From positions 62,001-126,000 of the forward strand of contig NZ_RWGU01000047.1 of NCBI RefSeq assembly GCF_003944755.1: 64,000 bases of DNA, in the 5' to 3' direction. Positions 1-7,752 of the stretch are shown here, one piece after another. This stretch comes from Rhodovulum robiginosum (GTDB taxonomy: Bacteria > Pseudomonadota > Alphaproteobacteria > Rhodobacterales > Rhodobacteraceae). Both the position numbers and the translations under genes were made by a program. Below the pieces are notes generated by a model. It was not told where the DNA came from, did no database searches, and saw only the letters and a program-made list of their open reading frames with translations. The number at the start of each line of letters is the position of its first letter. Position 1 is the stretch's first letter.

Positions 1-782
1 CCCAAGACCGACCCCACCGAAAAGGACAGCCCGCCGGCCGACGAGGTCATCAGCCACATCAGCGTGCGCCCGAGCGGCGCGGTAAATGTATGCCCCTCGA
101 CCGGCACCGCGCCCAGGCTGGCCGCGTACAATGCCGACGTGCCCCAGAGCGCCCCGGCGATGGCCAGTCCGGCGCCCGCGCTCCAGGCAATGCGCGCGGG
201 CTCTTCCCTCAACGGGCGATAGCTGAGCGCCCAGCCGAAGAAGGCGAGCGAGACCAGTGCCGCGAATGCCAGCGGCGGCAGGCCAAGCTGATCGCGCACC
301 AGATGCGCAAACCCCTGCATCCCGCCCGAGGGCACCTGCGGAAAGGCCCAGTCGCGCAGCGGCGCGAGCGGACCCGACAGCGTGACGAAGCCGAAGATCG
401 AGATCACCACGACGATCACCAGCGAGCGCAGGTCGCCGCCGCCGAAGCGGGCCAGCGCCCCAAAGCCGCAATTGCCCGCCAGCGCCATGCCGTAGCCGAA
501 GGCGAGCCCGCCGAGGATGCTGGCCAGCGGCATCCACGCGACGGCGTGATAGGCGGTCTCGCCGAGGTTGACCTGGCCCAGCGCGGCCAGAAGGTAGGTG
601 GCCAGCACGCCCGTCCCCAGCACCACGCCCCACATGCGGAGCCGGCGCTGGTCCTGTCCGTAGATCGCGGCCTCGATGGCGCCCAGCGTGCAGAACTCGC
701 CCAGCCGCGCGGCCAGGCCCAGCACAGTGCCGGTGATCAGGCCAATCAGCGCAGCCCAGGCGCCAACCGGAATGATGTCCAT
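1..782 (-). CDS. soxT: SoxT, YeeE/YedE-family sulfur-compound transporter (partial, C-terminus off the left edge)
   Basis: An open frame runs leftward from an ATG at 782 (MDIIPVGAWAALIGL) to the window edge without a stop, giving 260 residues. It is almost entirely hydrophobic Gly/Ala-rich segments and carries two cysteine motifs, EFCTLGA near residue 30 and AGNCGFGAL about a third of the way in. These match the YeeE/YedE (DUF395) inner-membrane family, whose members move thiosulfate or other sulfur species. The location after soxR in the leftward sox arm matches the gene called soxT in Paracoccus-type clusters. The transported species cannot be read from sequence. About 90 residues are probably missing. 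Confidence 0.85.
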   Translation of the reverse strand, partial: MDIIPVGAWAALIGLITGTVLGLAARLGEFCTLGAIEAAIYGQDQRRLRMWGVVLGTGVLATYLLAALGQVNLGETAYHAVAWMPLASILGGLAFGYGMALAGNCGFGALARFGGGDLRSLVIVVVISIFGFVTLSGPLAPLRDWAFPQVPSGGMQGFAHLVRDQLGLPPLAFAALVSLAFFGWALSYRPLREEPARIAWSAGAGLAIAGALWGTSALYAASLGAVPVEGHTFTAPLGRTLMWLMTSSAGGLSFSVGSVL

Positions 783-819
783 CTTGCCTCCCCGCCGGGG
801 GCCGGGCGTGGCCCGACGC

Positions 820-1233
820 CTAGCCTTTGGTCTTTGCCGGCGGCGCGGTCTCGCCGCCGCAGAACATTTCGTACATCAGATCGAGGATGCGCCGCGCCTT
901 GTCGTCGGACAGCGAATAGTAGATCGCCTTGCCCTCGCGCCGGTGCGACACCAGCCCTTCGAGCCTGAGGCGGGCCAATTGCTGGCTGACCGCGGCCTGG
1001 CGCGAGGACAGCAGGTTTTCCAGCTCGGTCACGGTCTTTTCACCTGTCGACAGGTGGCACAGGATCATCAGCCGCCCCTCGTGCGAGAGCGCCTTTAGAA
1101 ACCCCGACGCGCTTTCGGCGTGGTGCATCATGTCGTCGGCCTGGATCTCGCCTTTGCCCTCGATCTTGTCGGGGTCGGCCGGCGGACCGGATCCGTTGGG
1201 GTGCGCTGCATCTGCTGTCATGATTGCCGTCAT
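820..1233 (-). CDS. soxR: SoxR, ArsR-family transcriptional repressor of sox
   Basis: A 137-residue ArsR-type winged-helix protein. The recognition-helix region is SSRQAAVSQQLARLRLEGLV, followed by the wing HRREGKAIYY. It has only two cysteines, at about residues 59 (LMILCHLS) and 125 (YEMFCGG), 66 residues apart. SoxR homologues have been reported to sense sulfane sulfur through two conserved cysteines, and I infer the same here. The ATG at 1233 is preferred because it lies just past the stop of the upstream DUF336 gene (1239). An ATG at 1221 is an alternative, and neither has a strong ribosome site. Product: repressor of the divergent sox operons. Confidence 0.9.
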   Translation of the reverse strand: MTAIMTADAAHPNGSGPPADPDKIEGKGEIQADDMMHHAESASGFLKALSHEGRLMILCHLSTGEKTVTELENLLSSRQAAVSQQLARLRLEGLVSHRREGKAIYYSLSDDKARRILDLMYEMFCGGETAPPAKTKG

Positions 1234-1238
1234 TGGGG

Positions 1239-1739
1239 TCAGAACCCCATCAGTTGTTCCTCGATGGCGGCGATGCCTTCTCGCGCGCATGCGTCGTCAA
1301 GATCGGGGCCCGGAGCGCCCGACACGCCGATGCCGGCGACCAGCGAGCCCGCGGCCTCGATCGGCACGCCGCCGCCCAGCGCCAGCGGCTCGCTCAGGTC
1401 GCGGATGCCGGAAAAGATCGTGCCCGGTGCCGTCAGTTCGCCCAGCGCCAGCGTATCGGTGCGGAAGCTGACCGAGGTCCAGGCCTTGCGGCGGGCGGTT
1501 TCCTCGACATGGGCGCCGGCGAAGCGGTCGCGCACGAAGGCCTGCATGGTGCCGAACCGGTCGACCACCGCGACGCCCACCTGATAGCCCTCGCCCCGGC
1601 AGTATTCCATCGCCGCCACGGCGGCCTCGAGCGCCACCTCGGGCTTGAGCGCCTGGAATGTCACGAAGGCGCCCTCGTCCTGCGCCTGGGCCGACCCTGC
1701 CGTCAGCGCAAGCGCTGCGGCACATACCATTTTTCTCAT
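1239..1739 (-). CDS. DUF336 (GlcG/HbpS-like) exported protein inside the soxS-soxR operon
   Basis: 166 residues, opening with a cleavable signal peptide (MRKMVCAAALALTAGSAQA). The mature part is one DUF336/GlcG domain, with GVAVVDRFGTMQAFVRDRFA and a C-terminal GGGVPIEAAGSLVAGIGVSG. Members of this family (HbpS, GlcG) include haem-binding and cobalamin-related accessory proteins, and most have no known reaction. Its start overlaps the soxS stop in an ATGA arrangement, so the two are probably translationally coupled. soxR follows 5 bases after its stop. Periplasmic and co-expressed with Sox is an inference from position. The molecular role is unknown. Confidence 0.85.
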   Translation of the reverse strand: MRKMVCAAALALTAGSAQAQDEGAFVTFQALKPEVALEAAVAAMEYCRGEGYQVGVAVVDRFGTMQAFVRDRFAGAHVEETARRKAWTSVSFRTDTLALGELTAPGTIFSGIRDLSEPLALGGGVPIEAAGSLVAGIGVSGAPGPDLDDACAREGIAAIEEQLMGF

Positions 1740-2152
1740 CCTTCGACTCCTCCCTTTTCGATGAGGGACTGTTCCCATTCGGGTTGCTCTCGCAGCATTT
1801 TCCCGATCAGTCCCCAGAAAAAATCCTCTCCCGGGTAACCTTCCAGCCGGTCGATCTCGACGCCGTCGCGCAACAGCACGAATGTCGGGGTGAAGACCGG
1901 CTTCGACTTGATCGACAGGCCCTCGGGCAGGGGCCCGCGCAGGTCGATCGTCATCAGGGGCGCAACGGCGGCCTCGGGCGTCTTCGGATAGATCGGCCCG
2001 ATCTCGTTGTGCCACATGATGCAATAGGCACAGCCCGCTTGCTCGAACATCGCCAGGCGAAGCTCCGCCTGCGCGGTCGATGCCATCCCGATCACCCCGA
2101 AAAGGGCGAAAAGCCATGCCGAAAATACACGTTTCACTGAAGGTTGTCCCAT
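1736..2152 (-). CDS. soxS: SoxS, periplasmic thioredoxin-like protein
   Basis: About 138 residues: a signal peptide (FSAWLFALFGVIGMASTAQA), then a small thioredoxin fold with the redox motif CAYC (EQAGCAYCIMWH) and a cis-proline segment VFTPTFVLL. SoxS in Paracoccus reduces SoxYZ and keeps it competent. No good ribosome site precedes the ATG at 2152 or 2161. A GTG at 2137 would give a classical n-region (MKRVFSAW) with a GGGA about 9 bases upstream, and it would place the operator wholly outside the gene. It is the first gene of the leftward sox arm and is translationally coupled to the DUF336 gene. Confidence 0.88.
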   Translation of the reverse strand: MGQPSVKRVFSAWLFALFGVIGMASTAQAELRLAMFEQAGCAYCIMWHNEIGPIYPKTPEAAVAPLMTIDLRGPLPEGLSIKSKPVFTPTFVLLRDGVEIDRLEGYPGEDFFWGLIGKMLREQPEWEQSLIEKGGVEG

Positions 2153-2176
2153 TACATACATAAATCGTAATTTGTT
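2151..2176. promoter_or_regulatory. Candidate SoxR operator in the soxS-soxV gap
   Basis: Inverted repeat ATTAC (2151-2155) and GTAAT (2167-2171), followed by ATTTGTT (2170-2176), lies between the divergent soxS and soxV arms in an AT-rich island. SoxR of Paracoccus-type clusters binds the soxS-soxV and soxW-soxX gaps. The same ATTTGTT string recurs in the second gap here (3619-3625). The assignment is inferred from position and symmetry. Confidence 0.55.
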
Positions 2177-2204
2177 TTCACGTCTACGGCAAGGGAGGGC
2201 CTCG

Positions 2205-2942
2205 ATGCTGGATATTTCCTATGGTGGTGCAGCCATTGCGGGCATCTTGTCGTTCCTGTCGCCCTGCATCCTGCCGATCGTGCCCTTCTACCTGTGCTAC
2301 ATGGCCGGCATTTCGATGTCCGAGTTGCGCGGCGAGGACCACATCCCCGCCGGCGCGGTGCGGCGGCTGGTGATTTCGGCGGTGTTCTTCGCCCTCGGCG
2401 TGACCTCGATCTTCGTGCTGCTCGGCATGGGGGCGACGGCGCTGGGGCAGGGGTTCCGCGCCTGGCAGGACGAACTCAGCTACGTGGCGGCGGCGATCCT
2501 GCTGCTATTCGGGCTGCATTTCCTCGGTGTCATGCGCATTCCGTTTCTCTACCGCGAGGCAAGGATCGAATCGAAGGCCGAGCCCACCACGGTCGTCGGG
2601 GCCTACCTGATGGGCCTGGCCTTCGGCTTTGGCTGGACGCCCTGCGTGGGTCCGGCGCTGGCGGCGATCCTGATGGTGGCCAGCGGGATGGGCGACGTGG
2701 TCAAGGGCGGGCTCTTGCTGCTGGTCTACGGGCTGGCGATGACCTTTCCGTTCGTCATCGCGGCGGCGTTTGCCAAGCCGTTCCTCGCCTGGATGCAGCG
2801 CAACCGCAAATACATGGGCCATGTCGAAAAGGCGATGGGCGTGATGCTGATCCTCTTTGCCGTGCTGATCGCCACCAACTCTGTGGCCTACATCGCCCAG
2901 TTCATGATCGAAAAGGCTCCGTGGTTTTCCAAGATCGGTTAG
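2205..2942 (+). CDS. soxV: SoxV, CcdA-type thiol-disulfide transporter
   Basis: 245 residues and six predicted membrane helices of the CcdA/DsbD core. The paired redox cysteines sit in FLSPCILPIVPFYLCYM (around residue 20) and GWTPCVGPALAAI (around residue 147), the usual CcdA positions. SoxV carries electrons from cytoplasmic thioredoxin across the membrane to SoxW. The start is the ATG at 2205, with GGGAGG about 7 bases upstream. Longer in-frame extensions have no ribosome site. First gene of the rightward sox arm, 21 bases before soxW. Confidence 0.93.
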   Translation: MLDISYGGAAIAGILSFLSPCILPIVPFYLCYMAGISMSELRGEDHIPAGAVRRLVISAVFFALGVTSIFVLLGMGATALGQGFRAWQDELSYVAAAILLLFGLHFLGVMRIPFLYREARIESKAEPTTVVGAYLMGLAFGFGWTPCVGPALAAILMVASGMGDVVKGGLLLLVYGLAMTFPFVIAAAFAKPFLAWMQRNRKYMGHVEKAMGVMLILFAVLIATNSVAYIAQFMIEKAPWFSKIG

Positions 2943-2963
2943 AATTCGAAGGGAGGACTTGAG

Positions 2964-3518
2964 ATGAAAATGACGACGCTTCTGGCCGCGGCGCTCATCG
3001 CGCTGGCAACCCCGGTGCTGGCCGCGCCGATGGGCGATGACGGGCTGCACAAGCCCGACTGGCTGCGCGACACGTTCAAGGACATGTCCGAGGACCTGGC
3101 CGAGGCCAAGGCCGAGGGCAAGCGCATGCTGGTCATCTGGGAGCAGCGCGGCTGTCTCTACTGCAAGAAGATGCACGAGGACGTGTTTCCCGATCCGCGC
3201 ATCCAGGCGCTGATCGAGGAAAATTACTACGTGGTGCAGATGAACCTGTTCGGCGATGTCGAGGTGACCGATTTCGACGGCACCGCGATGAGCGAAAAGG
3301 ACATGGCCCGCCGCTGGGGCGTGTTTTTCACGCCCACCATGATGTTCATGCCCGAAGACGTGCCCGAATCGGGGACCGCGGCCGAGGCGGCGGTTGCAAC
3401 CATGCCGGGTGCTTTCGGCAAGGGCACCACTCGCGCCCTGTTCCAATGGGTTCTGGAAAAGGGCTATGAGGGCGACGAGCATTTCCAGAAATACGTGGCC
3501 CGTGTCACCGCCGAGTGA
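2964..3518 (+). CDS. soxW: SoxW, periplasmic thioredoxin
   Basis: 184 residues with a signal peptide (LLAAALIALATPVLA) and a thioredoxin domain. The redox motif is CLYC at residues 64-67 and the cis-Pro segment is WGVFFTPTMMF. SoxW accepts electrons from SoxV and is thought to reactivate SoxYZ. GGGAGG at 2951-2956 precedes the ATG. The motif GDDGLHKPDW just after the signal peptide recurs in the second SoxW-like protein at 10155-10748, marking the two as paralogues. Confidence 0.92.
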   Translation: MKMTTLLAAALIALATPVLAAPMGDDGLHKPDWLRDTFKDMSEDLAEAKAEGKRMLVIWEQRGCLYCKKMHEDVFPDPRIQALIEENYYVVQMNLFGDVEVTDFDGTAMSEKDMARRWGVFFTPTMMFMPEDVPESGTAAEAAVATMPGAFGKGTTRALFQWVLEKGYEGDEHFQKYVARVTAE

Positions 3519-3545
3519 AGTAACTGACAAAGGGTCTGGCACGAC

Positions 3546-3570
3546 GTGCGGCGCCCGCTGGGCGCCGTGC
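3546..3570 (+). terminator. GC-rich hairpin after soxW
   Basis: An 11-bp inverted repeat (3546-3556 with 3560-3570, loop GCT) built on GGCGCCC/GGGCGCC lies 28 bases past the soxW stop. It has no T-run, so it is either a weak terminator or an RNA-stabilising structure separating soxVW from soxXYZA. Confidence 0.35.
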
Positions 3571-3604
3571 GAAACAGTCCTGGTCGGGCGTGCCCGACAA
3601 AAGC

Positions 3605-3632
3605 ATGCAAAAAATTAGATTTGTTATTGCAT
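3605..3632. promoter_or_regulatory. Candidate SoxR operator in the soxW-soxX gap
   Basis: Perfect inverted repeat ATGCAA (3605-3610) and TTGCAT (3627-3632) around a 16-base AT-rich spacer holding ATTTGTT (3619-3625). This is the second place where SoxR is known to bind in relatives. A promoter for soxX onward is expected here, but no clear -35/-10 pair was recognised. Confidence 0.5.
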
Positions 3633-3693
3633 ACCGTGGCGCACCTCCGCTACGTTCTGTCGCAGCAATAGGACACTGGGAGGAGTCTTGAAG

Positions 3694-4176
3694 ATGAAAA
3701 AGCTTGCGCTAAGCGCTCTGTGTCTCGTGGCCGGAATGGGCATCGCCTCGGCCGAGGTGGTCGCGCCGGGCCAGGTGACCATGGACGAGTACGGCTTCGT
3801 TCCGGAACCTCTGACCGATCAGCCGGGTGACCCTGAAAACGGCCGCAAGATCGTCGGCTCCAAGAGCATGGGCAACTGCGTCTCTTGCCATGCGATCACC
3901 GACATGGCCCAAGACGTGCCGTTCCACGGCGAGGTCGGACCGCTCCTCGACGGGCTCCCGGACCGCTACCCCGAAGCGATGGTCCGCGGCATTCTCGTAA
4001 ACTCGAAAAACGTGTTCCAAGGCACCGTGATGCCCGCCTATTACAAGGTGGACGGGTTCATCCGCGTGGGCGACGGCTACACTGGCAAAGCCCTGGAGGG
4101 CGAGGTCGAGCCGCTTTTGTCGGCTCAGCAAATCGAAGACGTCGTTGCGTATCTTATGACGCTCAAGGACGAATGA
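3694..4176 (+). CDS. soxX: SoxX, mono-haem cytochrome c subunit of SoxXA
   Basis: 160 residues with a signal peptide (MKKLALSALCLVAGMGIASA) and one haem c site, CVSCH, at residues 62-66. The likely axial Met is in QGTVMPAYYK. SoxX forms the SoxXA complex that conjugates thiosulfate to SoxY. The ATG at 3694 is chosen over an in-frame TTG at 3688 because GGGAGGAG (3678-3685) gives normal spacing. First gene after the second SoxR-type gap, 36 bases before soxY. Confidence 0.95.
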   Translation: MKKLALSALCLVAGMGIASAEVVAPGQVTMDEYGFVPEPLTDQPGDPENGRKIVGSKSMGNCVSCHAITDMAQDVPFHGEVGPLLDGLPDRYPEAMVRGILVNSKNVFQGTVMPAYYKVDGFIRVGDGYTGKALEGEVEPLLSAQQIEDVVAYLMTLKDE

Positions 4177-4212
4177 TCCCCTAGGGGGTCGTATCCGGAA
4201 AAGGAGATGAAC

Positions 4213-4632
4213 ATGGAATTCACCAGACGTGGAGCAATCGCGCTCGGCGCCGGCGTGGCCGTCACCCTGATGCTGCCTGCGCGCGGCGCACTGGCCGCTG
4301 CCGAAGACAGGATCGCCGAATTCACCGGCGGTGCCGCGACGGGCGAGGGCGGCATCACGCTGACCACCCCCGAGATCGCCGAGAACGGCAACACCGTGCC
4401 GATCGAGGTCGACGCCCCCGGCGCCGTGTCGATCATGGTGCTGGCCTCGGGCAACCCGACGCCGGACGTGTGCACGTTCAATTTCGGTCCGCTCGCCGGC
4501 GCCCAGCGCGCCTCGACCCGGATCCGCCTGGCCGGCACGCAAGACGTTGTTGCCGTCGCCAAGATGGCCGACGGATCCTTCGTGCAGGCCCAGAACACTG
4601 TGAAAGTCACCATCGGCGGCTGCGGCGGCTGA
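4213..4632 (+). CDS. soxY: SoxY, sulfur-carrier subunit of SoxYZ
   Basis: 139 residues. A twin-arginine start (FTRRGAIALGAG) indicates Tat export, then the SoxY immunoglobulin-like domain follows. The protein ends in GGCGG, the swinging-arm cysteine that carries the sulfur substrate through the cycle. The ATG at 4213 is preferred over 4207 because AAGGAG (4201-4206) touches the earlier codon. SoxZ, its partner, begins 19 bases downstream. Export as a folded SoxYZ pair through the Tat genes at 20742-22373 is a reasonable inference. Confidence 0.95.
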   Translation: MEFTRRGAIALGAGVAVTLMLPARGALAAAEDRIAEFTGGAATGEGGITLTTPEIAENGNTVPIEVDAPGAVSIMVLASGNPTPDVCTFNFGPLAGAQRASTRIRLAGTQDVVAVAKMADGSFVQAQNTVKVTIGGCGG

Positions 4633-4651
4633 GCGTAGAGGAGAGAAAGAC

Positions 4652-4981
4652 ATGGCAGAAGGTGTCAAACCCCGCGTGAAGGCCCCCAAGTCGGCCTCGG
4701 CCGGCGAAACCGTGGTCATCAAGACCCTGATCAGCCACCAGATGGAATCGGGTCAGCGCAAGGATAGCGACGGCAACGTCATTCCGCGTTCGATCATCAA
4801 CCGCTTCACGTGCGACTACAACGGTCAGAACATCATCGACGTGACCCTCGCCCCGGCGATCTCGACGAACCCGTATTTCGAGTTCGAGGCCGTGATCCCG
4901 GACGCCGGCGACATGAAGTTCACCTGGTACGACGACGACGGCTCGGTCTACGAAGAGACCAAGTCGGTCGCCATCGCCTGA
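4652..4981 (+). CDS. soxZ: SoxZ, partner subunit of the SoxYZ carrier
   Basis: 109 residues with no signal peptide of its own. It is a compact beta-sandwich with the family motifs KPRVKAPKSASAGE, LISHQMESG and NPYFEFEAVIPD. SoxZ binds SoxY and is carried to the periplasm with it through the SoxY Tat signal. GAGGAGAG precedes the ATG. Length is typical. Confidence 0.95.
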   Translation: MAEGVKPRVKAPKSASAGETVVIKTLISHQMESGQRKDSDGNVIPRSIINRFTCDYNGQNIIDVTLAPAISTNPYFEFEAVIPDAGDMKFTWYDDDGSVYEETKSVAIA

Positions 4982-5013
4982 GGCGCAACGCACGTTTCAA
5001 GGGAGGGAAACGC

Positions 5014-5871
5014 ATGAAAATGGCATCGCTCAAGACGATGACCGCCTCGGTTGCGACGCTGGCGCTGTGCGCCGGCGTGGCCACCGCAGATGAAAACGCC
5101 GAACTCGTCGTGAACGGCGAAATCCACATGGTCACGCGCACCGATGCGCCCGAGCATTTGGAAAACATCGACGTGATCCGCTCGGGCTGGACCTTCCGCA
5201 CGGAAGAGACCCAGGCCCTGCAACTGGACGATTTCGACAATCCCGGCATGATCTTCGTGGAAGAGGCGATCGAAGATTGGGACACCGTCGAAGGGTCCGA
5301 GGGCAAGGCCTGCGCCGACTGCCATAACGCCGTCGAAGACACGATGGTCGGTGTGCGCGCGGTGTATCCCAAGTGGAGCGAAGCGGCTGGCGAGGTCCGC
5401 ACCCTCGAAATGCAGATCAACGATTGCCGTGAAAACCGCATGGGCGCTGAAAAGTGGGGCTACACCTCCGGCGACATGACCAACATGGTCGCGCTGATCT
5501 CTTCGGTTTCGCGCGGCATGCCGGTCGATGTGGCCATCGACGGCCCGGCGCAAGAGACCTGGGAGACAGGCAAGGAGATCTACTATACCCGCTACGGGCA
5601 GCTCGAGATGTCCTGCGCCTCCTGCCACGAGGAAAACTACGACAACTACATCCGCGCCGACCACCTGAGCCAGGGTCAGATCAACGGTTTTCCGACCTAC
5701 CGGTTGAAGAATGCCAAGCTGAACTCGGTTCATGCGCGCTTCAAGGGCTGCGTGCGCGATACCCGCGCGCATACCTTCAGCCCGGGCTCGCCGGAATTCG
5801 TGGCGCTTGAGCTTTACGTCGCCTCGCGCGGCAACGGTCTGTCGGTCGAAGGGCCGTCGGTCCGCAACTAA
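5014..5871 (+). CDS. soxA: SoxA, di-haem cytochrome c subunit of SoxXA
   Basis: 285 residues. After a signal peptide (SVATLALCAGVATA) come two haem c sites, CADCH near residue 100 and CASCH near residue 201. The active-site haem ligand cysteine is in FKGCVRDTR near residue 246, which is persulfidated in characterised SoxA. It is therefore the di-haem (Paracoccus/Rhodovulum) form. With SoxX it couples thiosulfate oxidatively to the SoxY cysteine. The start at 5014 follows GGGAGGG at 5001-5007. A strong terminator follows directly. Confidence 0.95.
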   Translation: MKMASLKTMTASVATLALCAGVATADENAELVVNGEIHMVTRTDAPEHLENIDVIRSGWTFRTEETQALQLDDFDNPGMIFVEEAIEDWDTVEGSEGKACADCHNAVEDTMVGVRAVYPKWSEAAGEVRTLEMQINDCRENRMGAEKWGYTSGDMTNMVALISSVSRGMPVDVAIDGPAQETWETGKEIYYTRYGQLEMSCASCHEENYDNYIRADHLSQGQINGFPTYRLKNAKLNSVHARFKGCVRDTRAHTFSPGSPEFVALELYVASRGNGLSVEGPSVRN

Positions 5872-5878
5872 ACCTCGG

Positions 5879-5915
5879 AAAACCCCGCGCCGGGCGGCTC
5901 TGGCGCGGGGTTTTT
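5879..5915 (+). terminator. Strong intrinsic terminator between soxA and soxB
   Basis: AAAACCCCGCGCC (5879-5891) pairs with GGCGCGGGGTTTT (5902-5914) around a 10-base loop, and a T5 run follows. It lies 8 bases past the soxA stop and inside what is usually one operon, so it probably lowers soxBCD expression relative to soxXYZA. Confidence 0.85.
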
Positions 5916-5983
5916 CCGCTCTGAAATATTCAGTTTCGCGCATGTGAATGGGTGCGAAACCGCTGAGAGAGGACGCTCACACC

Positions 5984-7675
5984 ATGATTTCGCGGAGAGA
6001 CTTCCTGCAGGCGACGGTCGCGGCCTCGGCCATCTATGGCGCCTCGGGGATCGGCAACTGGGCAAAGCTCGCCGCCCAGCAGGCGTTGACCCAGGACCAG
6101 TTGCTGGAGTTCGACACGTTCGGCAACGTGACCCTGATGCATGTCACCGACATTCACGGCCAGCTCAAACCGATCTATTTCCGTGAGCCCGAGATCAACC
6201 TCGGCGTCGGCGCCGTGAACGGCCTGCCGCCGCATGTGACCGGCGAAGACTTTCTCAAGATGTTCGACATCAAGCCCGGCACGCCCGAGGCCTACGCGCT
6301 GACCTATGTCGATTTCGTCTCGCTGGCCAAGAGCTATGGCCGGATGGGCGGGCTGGACCGTGTGGCGACCGTGCTGAACGCGATCCGCGCCGACCGGCCC
6401 GACGCGCTGTTGCTGGACGGCGGCGACACATGGCATGGCTCTTACACCTGTCTGAAGACCGAGGCGCAGGACATGGTCAACGTCATGAACGCGCTCAAGC
6501 CCGACGCGATGACCAGTCACTGGGAATTCACCCTCGGCATCGACCGGGTGAACGAGATCGTCGAGGGGCTCGACTTCCCCTTCCTTGGCGCCAACATCTT
6601 CGATGCCGAATGGGACGAACCCGCCTACGAGCCCTACCAGATGTTCGAGCGCGGCGGCGCCAAGATCGCGGTGATCGGCCAGGCGTTCCCCTACATGCCG
6701 ATCGCCAACCCCGGCTGGATGTTCCCCGGCCTCAGCTTCGGCGTCCGCGAAGAGCGGATGTACGAGGTGGTGCAGGAAGTGCGCGACGCCGGTGCCGACC
6801 TGGTGGTCGTGCTCAGCCATAACGGGTTCGACGTGGACCGCAAGATGGCCGGCCAAGTGCCTGGCATCGATGTCATTCTCACGGGTCACACCCATGACGC
6901 GCTGCCCGAGCCGGTGCTGGTGGGCAACACCCTGCTGATCGCCAGCGGCAGCAACGGCAAGTTCGTCACCCGCCTCGACCTGGACGTGCAGAACGGCCAG
7001 ATGATGGGATTCCGCCACAAGCTGATCCCGATCTTCTCGGACGTGATCGAGCCCGACGCGGATGTCGCCACGCTGATCGACGAACAGCGCGCGCCCTACA
7101 AGGCCGAGTTGGAAGAGGTGCTGGGCACGACCGACACCCTGCTTTACCGCCGCGGCAATTTCAACGGCACCTGGGACGATCTGATCTGCAACGCGCTGAT
7201 CGAGGAGCGCGAGGCCGATATCGCGCTCAGCCCCGGTTTCCGCTGGGCGCCCAGCCTGCTGCCGGGCGACCCGATCACCCGTGAGGATCTGTTCAACGCC
7301 ACCTCGATGTCCTACCCCGCGGCCTACCGTTCAGAGATGACTGGCGAGACGCTGAACGTGATCATGGAGGACGTGGCCGACAACCTGTTCAACCCCGACC
7401 CCTACTACCAGCAGGGCGGCGACATGGTGCGCGTCGGCGGCATGGGCTACCACATCGACGTCAGCAAGCCCCAGGGCAGCCGGATCACCAACATGACCCT
7501 GCTGAAGACGGGCGAGCCGATCGACCCGGCCAGAAGCTATGTCGTCTCGGGCTGGGCCAGCGTCAACGAAGACACCGAGGGCCCCGCGATCTGGGATGTG
7601 GTGGAAAGCTACATCAAGCGCATGGGCACGGTGCATGTTGACCCGAACAAATCCGTCAAGGTGACGGGGCCCTGA
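5984..7675 (+). CDS. soxB: SoxB, thiosulfohydrolase
   Basis: 563 residues. A Tat signal (MISRRDFLQATVAASA) leads into the 5'-nucleotidase/calcineurin-like fold with the di-manganese motifs HVTDIHGQLKP, LLDGGDTWHGS, VLSHNGFD and TGHTHDALP. The SoxB-specific TSHWEFTLG replaces the GNHEFD of nucleotidases. SoxB hydrolyses sulfonate groups from SoxY-bound sulfur and releases sulfate in the periplasm. The ATG at 5984 follows GAGAGAGGA. The in-frame start 36 bases earlier would push the Arg pair away from the N-terminus. Confidence 0.96.
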   Translation: MISRRDFLQATVAASAIYGASGIGNWAKLAAQQALTQDQLLEFDTFGNVTLMHVTDIHGQLKPIYFREPEINLGVGAVNGLPPHVTGEDFLKMFDIKPGTPEAYALTYVDFVSLAKSYGRMGGLDRVATVLNAIRADRPDALLLDGGDTWHGSYTCLKTEAQDMVNVMNALKPDAMTSHWEFTLGIDRVNEIVEGLDFPFLGANIFDAEWDEPAYEPYQMFERGGAKIAVIGQAFPYMPIANPGWMFPGLSFGVREERMYEVVQEVRDAGADLVVVLSHNGFDVDRKMAGQVPGIDVILTGHTHDALPEPVLVGNTLLIASGSNGKFVTRLDLDVQNGQMMGFRHKLIPIFSDVIEPDADVATLIDEQRAPYKAELEEVLGTTDTLLYRRGNFNGTWDDLICNALIEEREADIALSPGFRWAPSLLPGDPITREDLFNATSMSYPAAYRSEMTGETLNVIMEDVADNLFNPDPYYQQGGDMVRVGGMGYHIDVSKPQGSRITNMTLLKTGEPIDPARSYVVSGWASVNEDTEGPAIWDVVESYIKRMGTVHVDPNKSVKVTGP

Positions 7676-7752
7676 GCGCCCCCGATCCGGCCCCGACAGC
7701 AACTCACACCAACCGACACGAAACATTCCGAATTGAGGAGGAGGTTGCAGAC

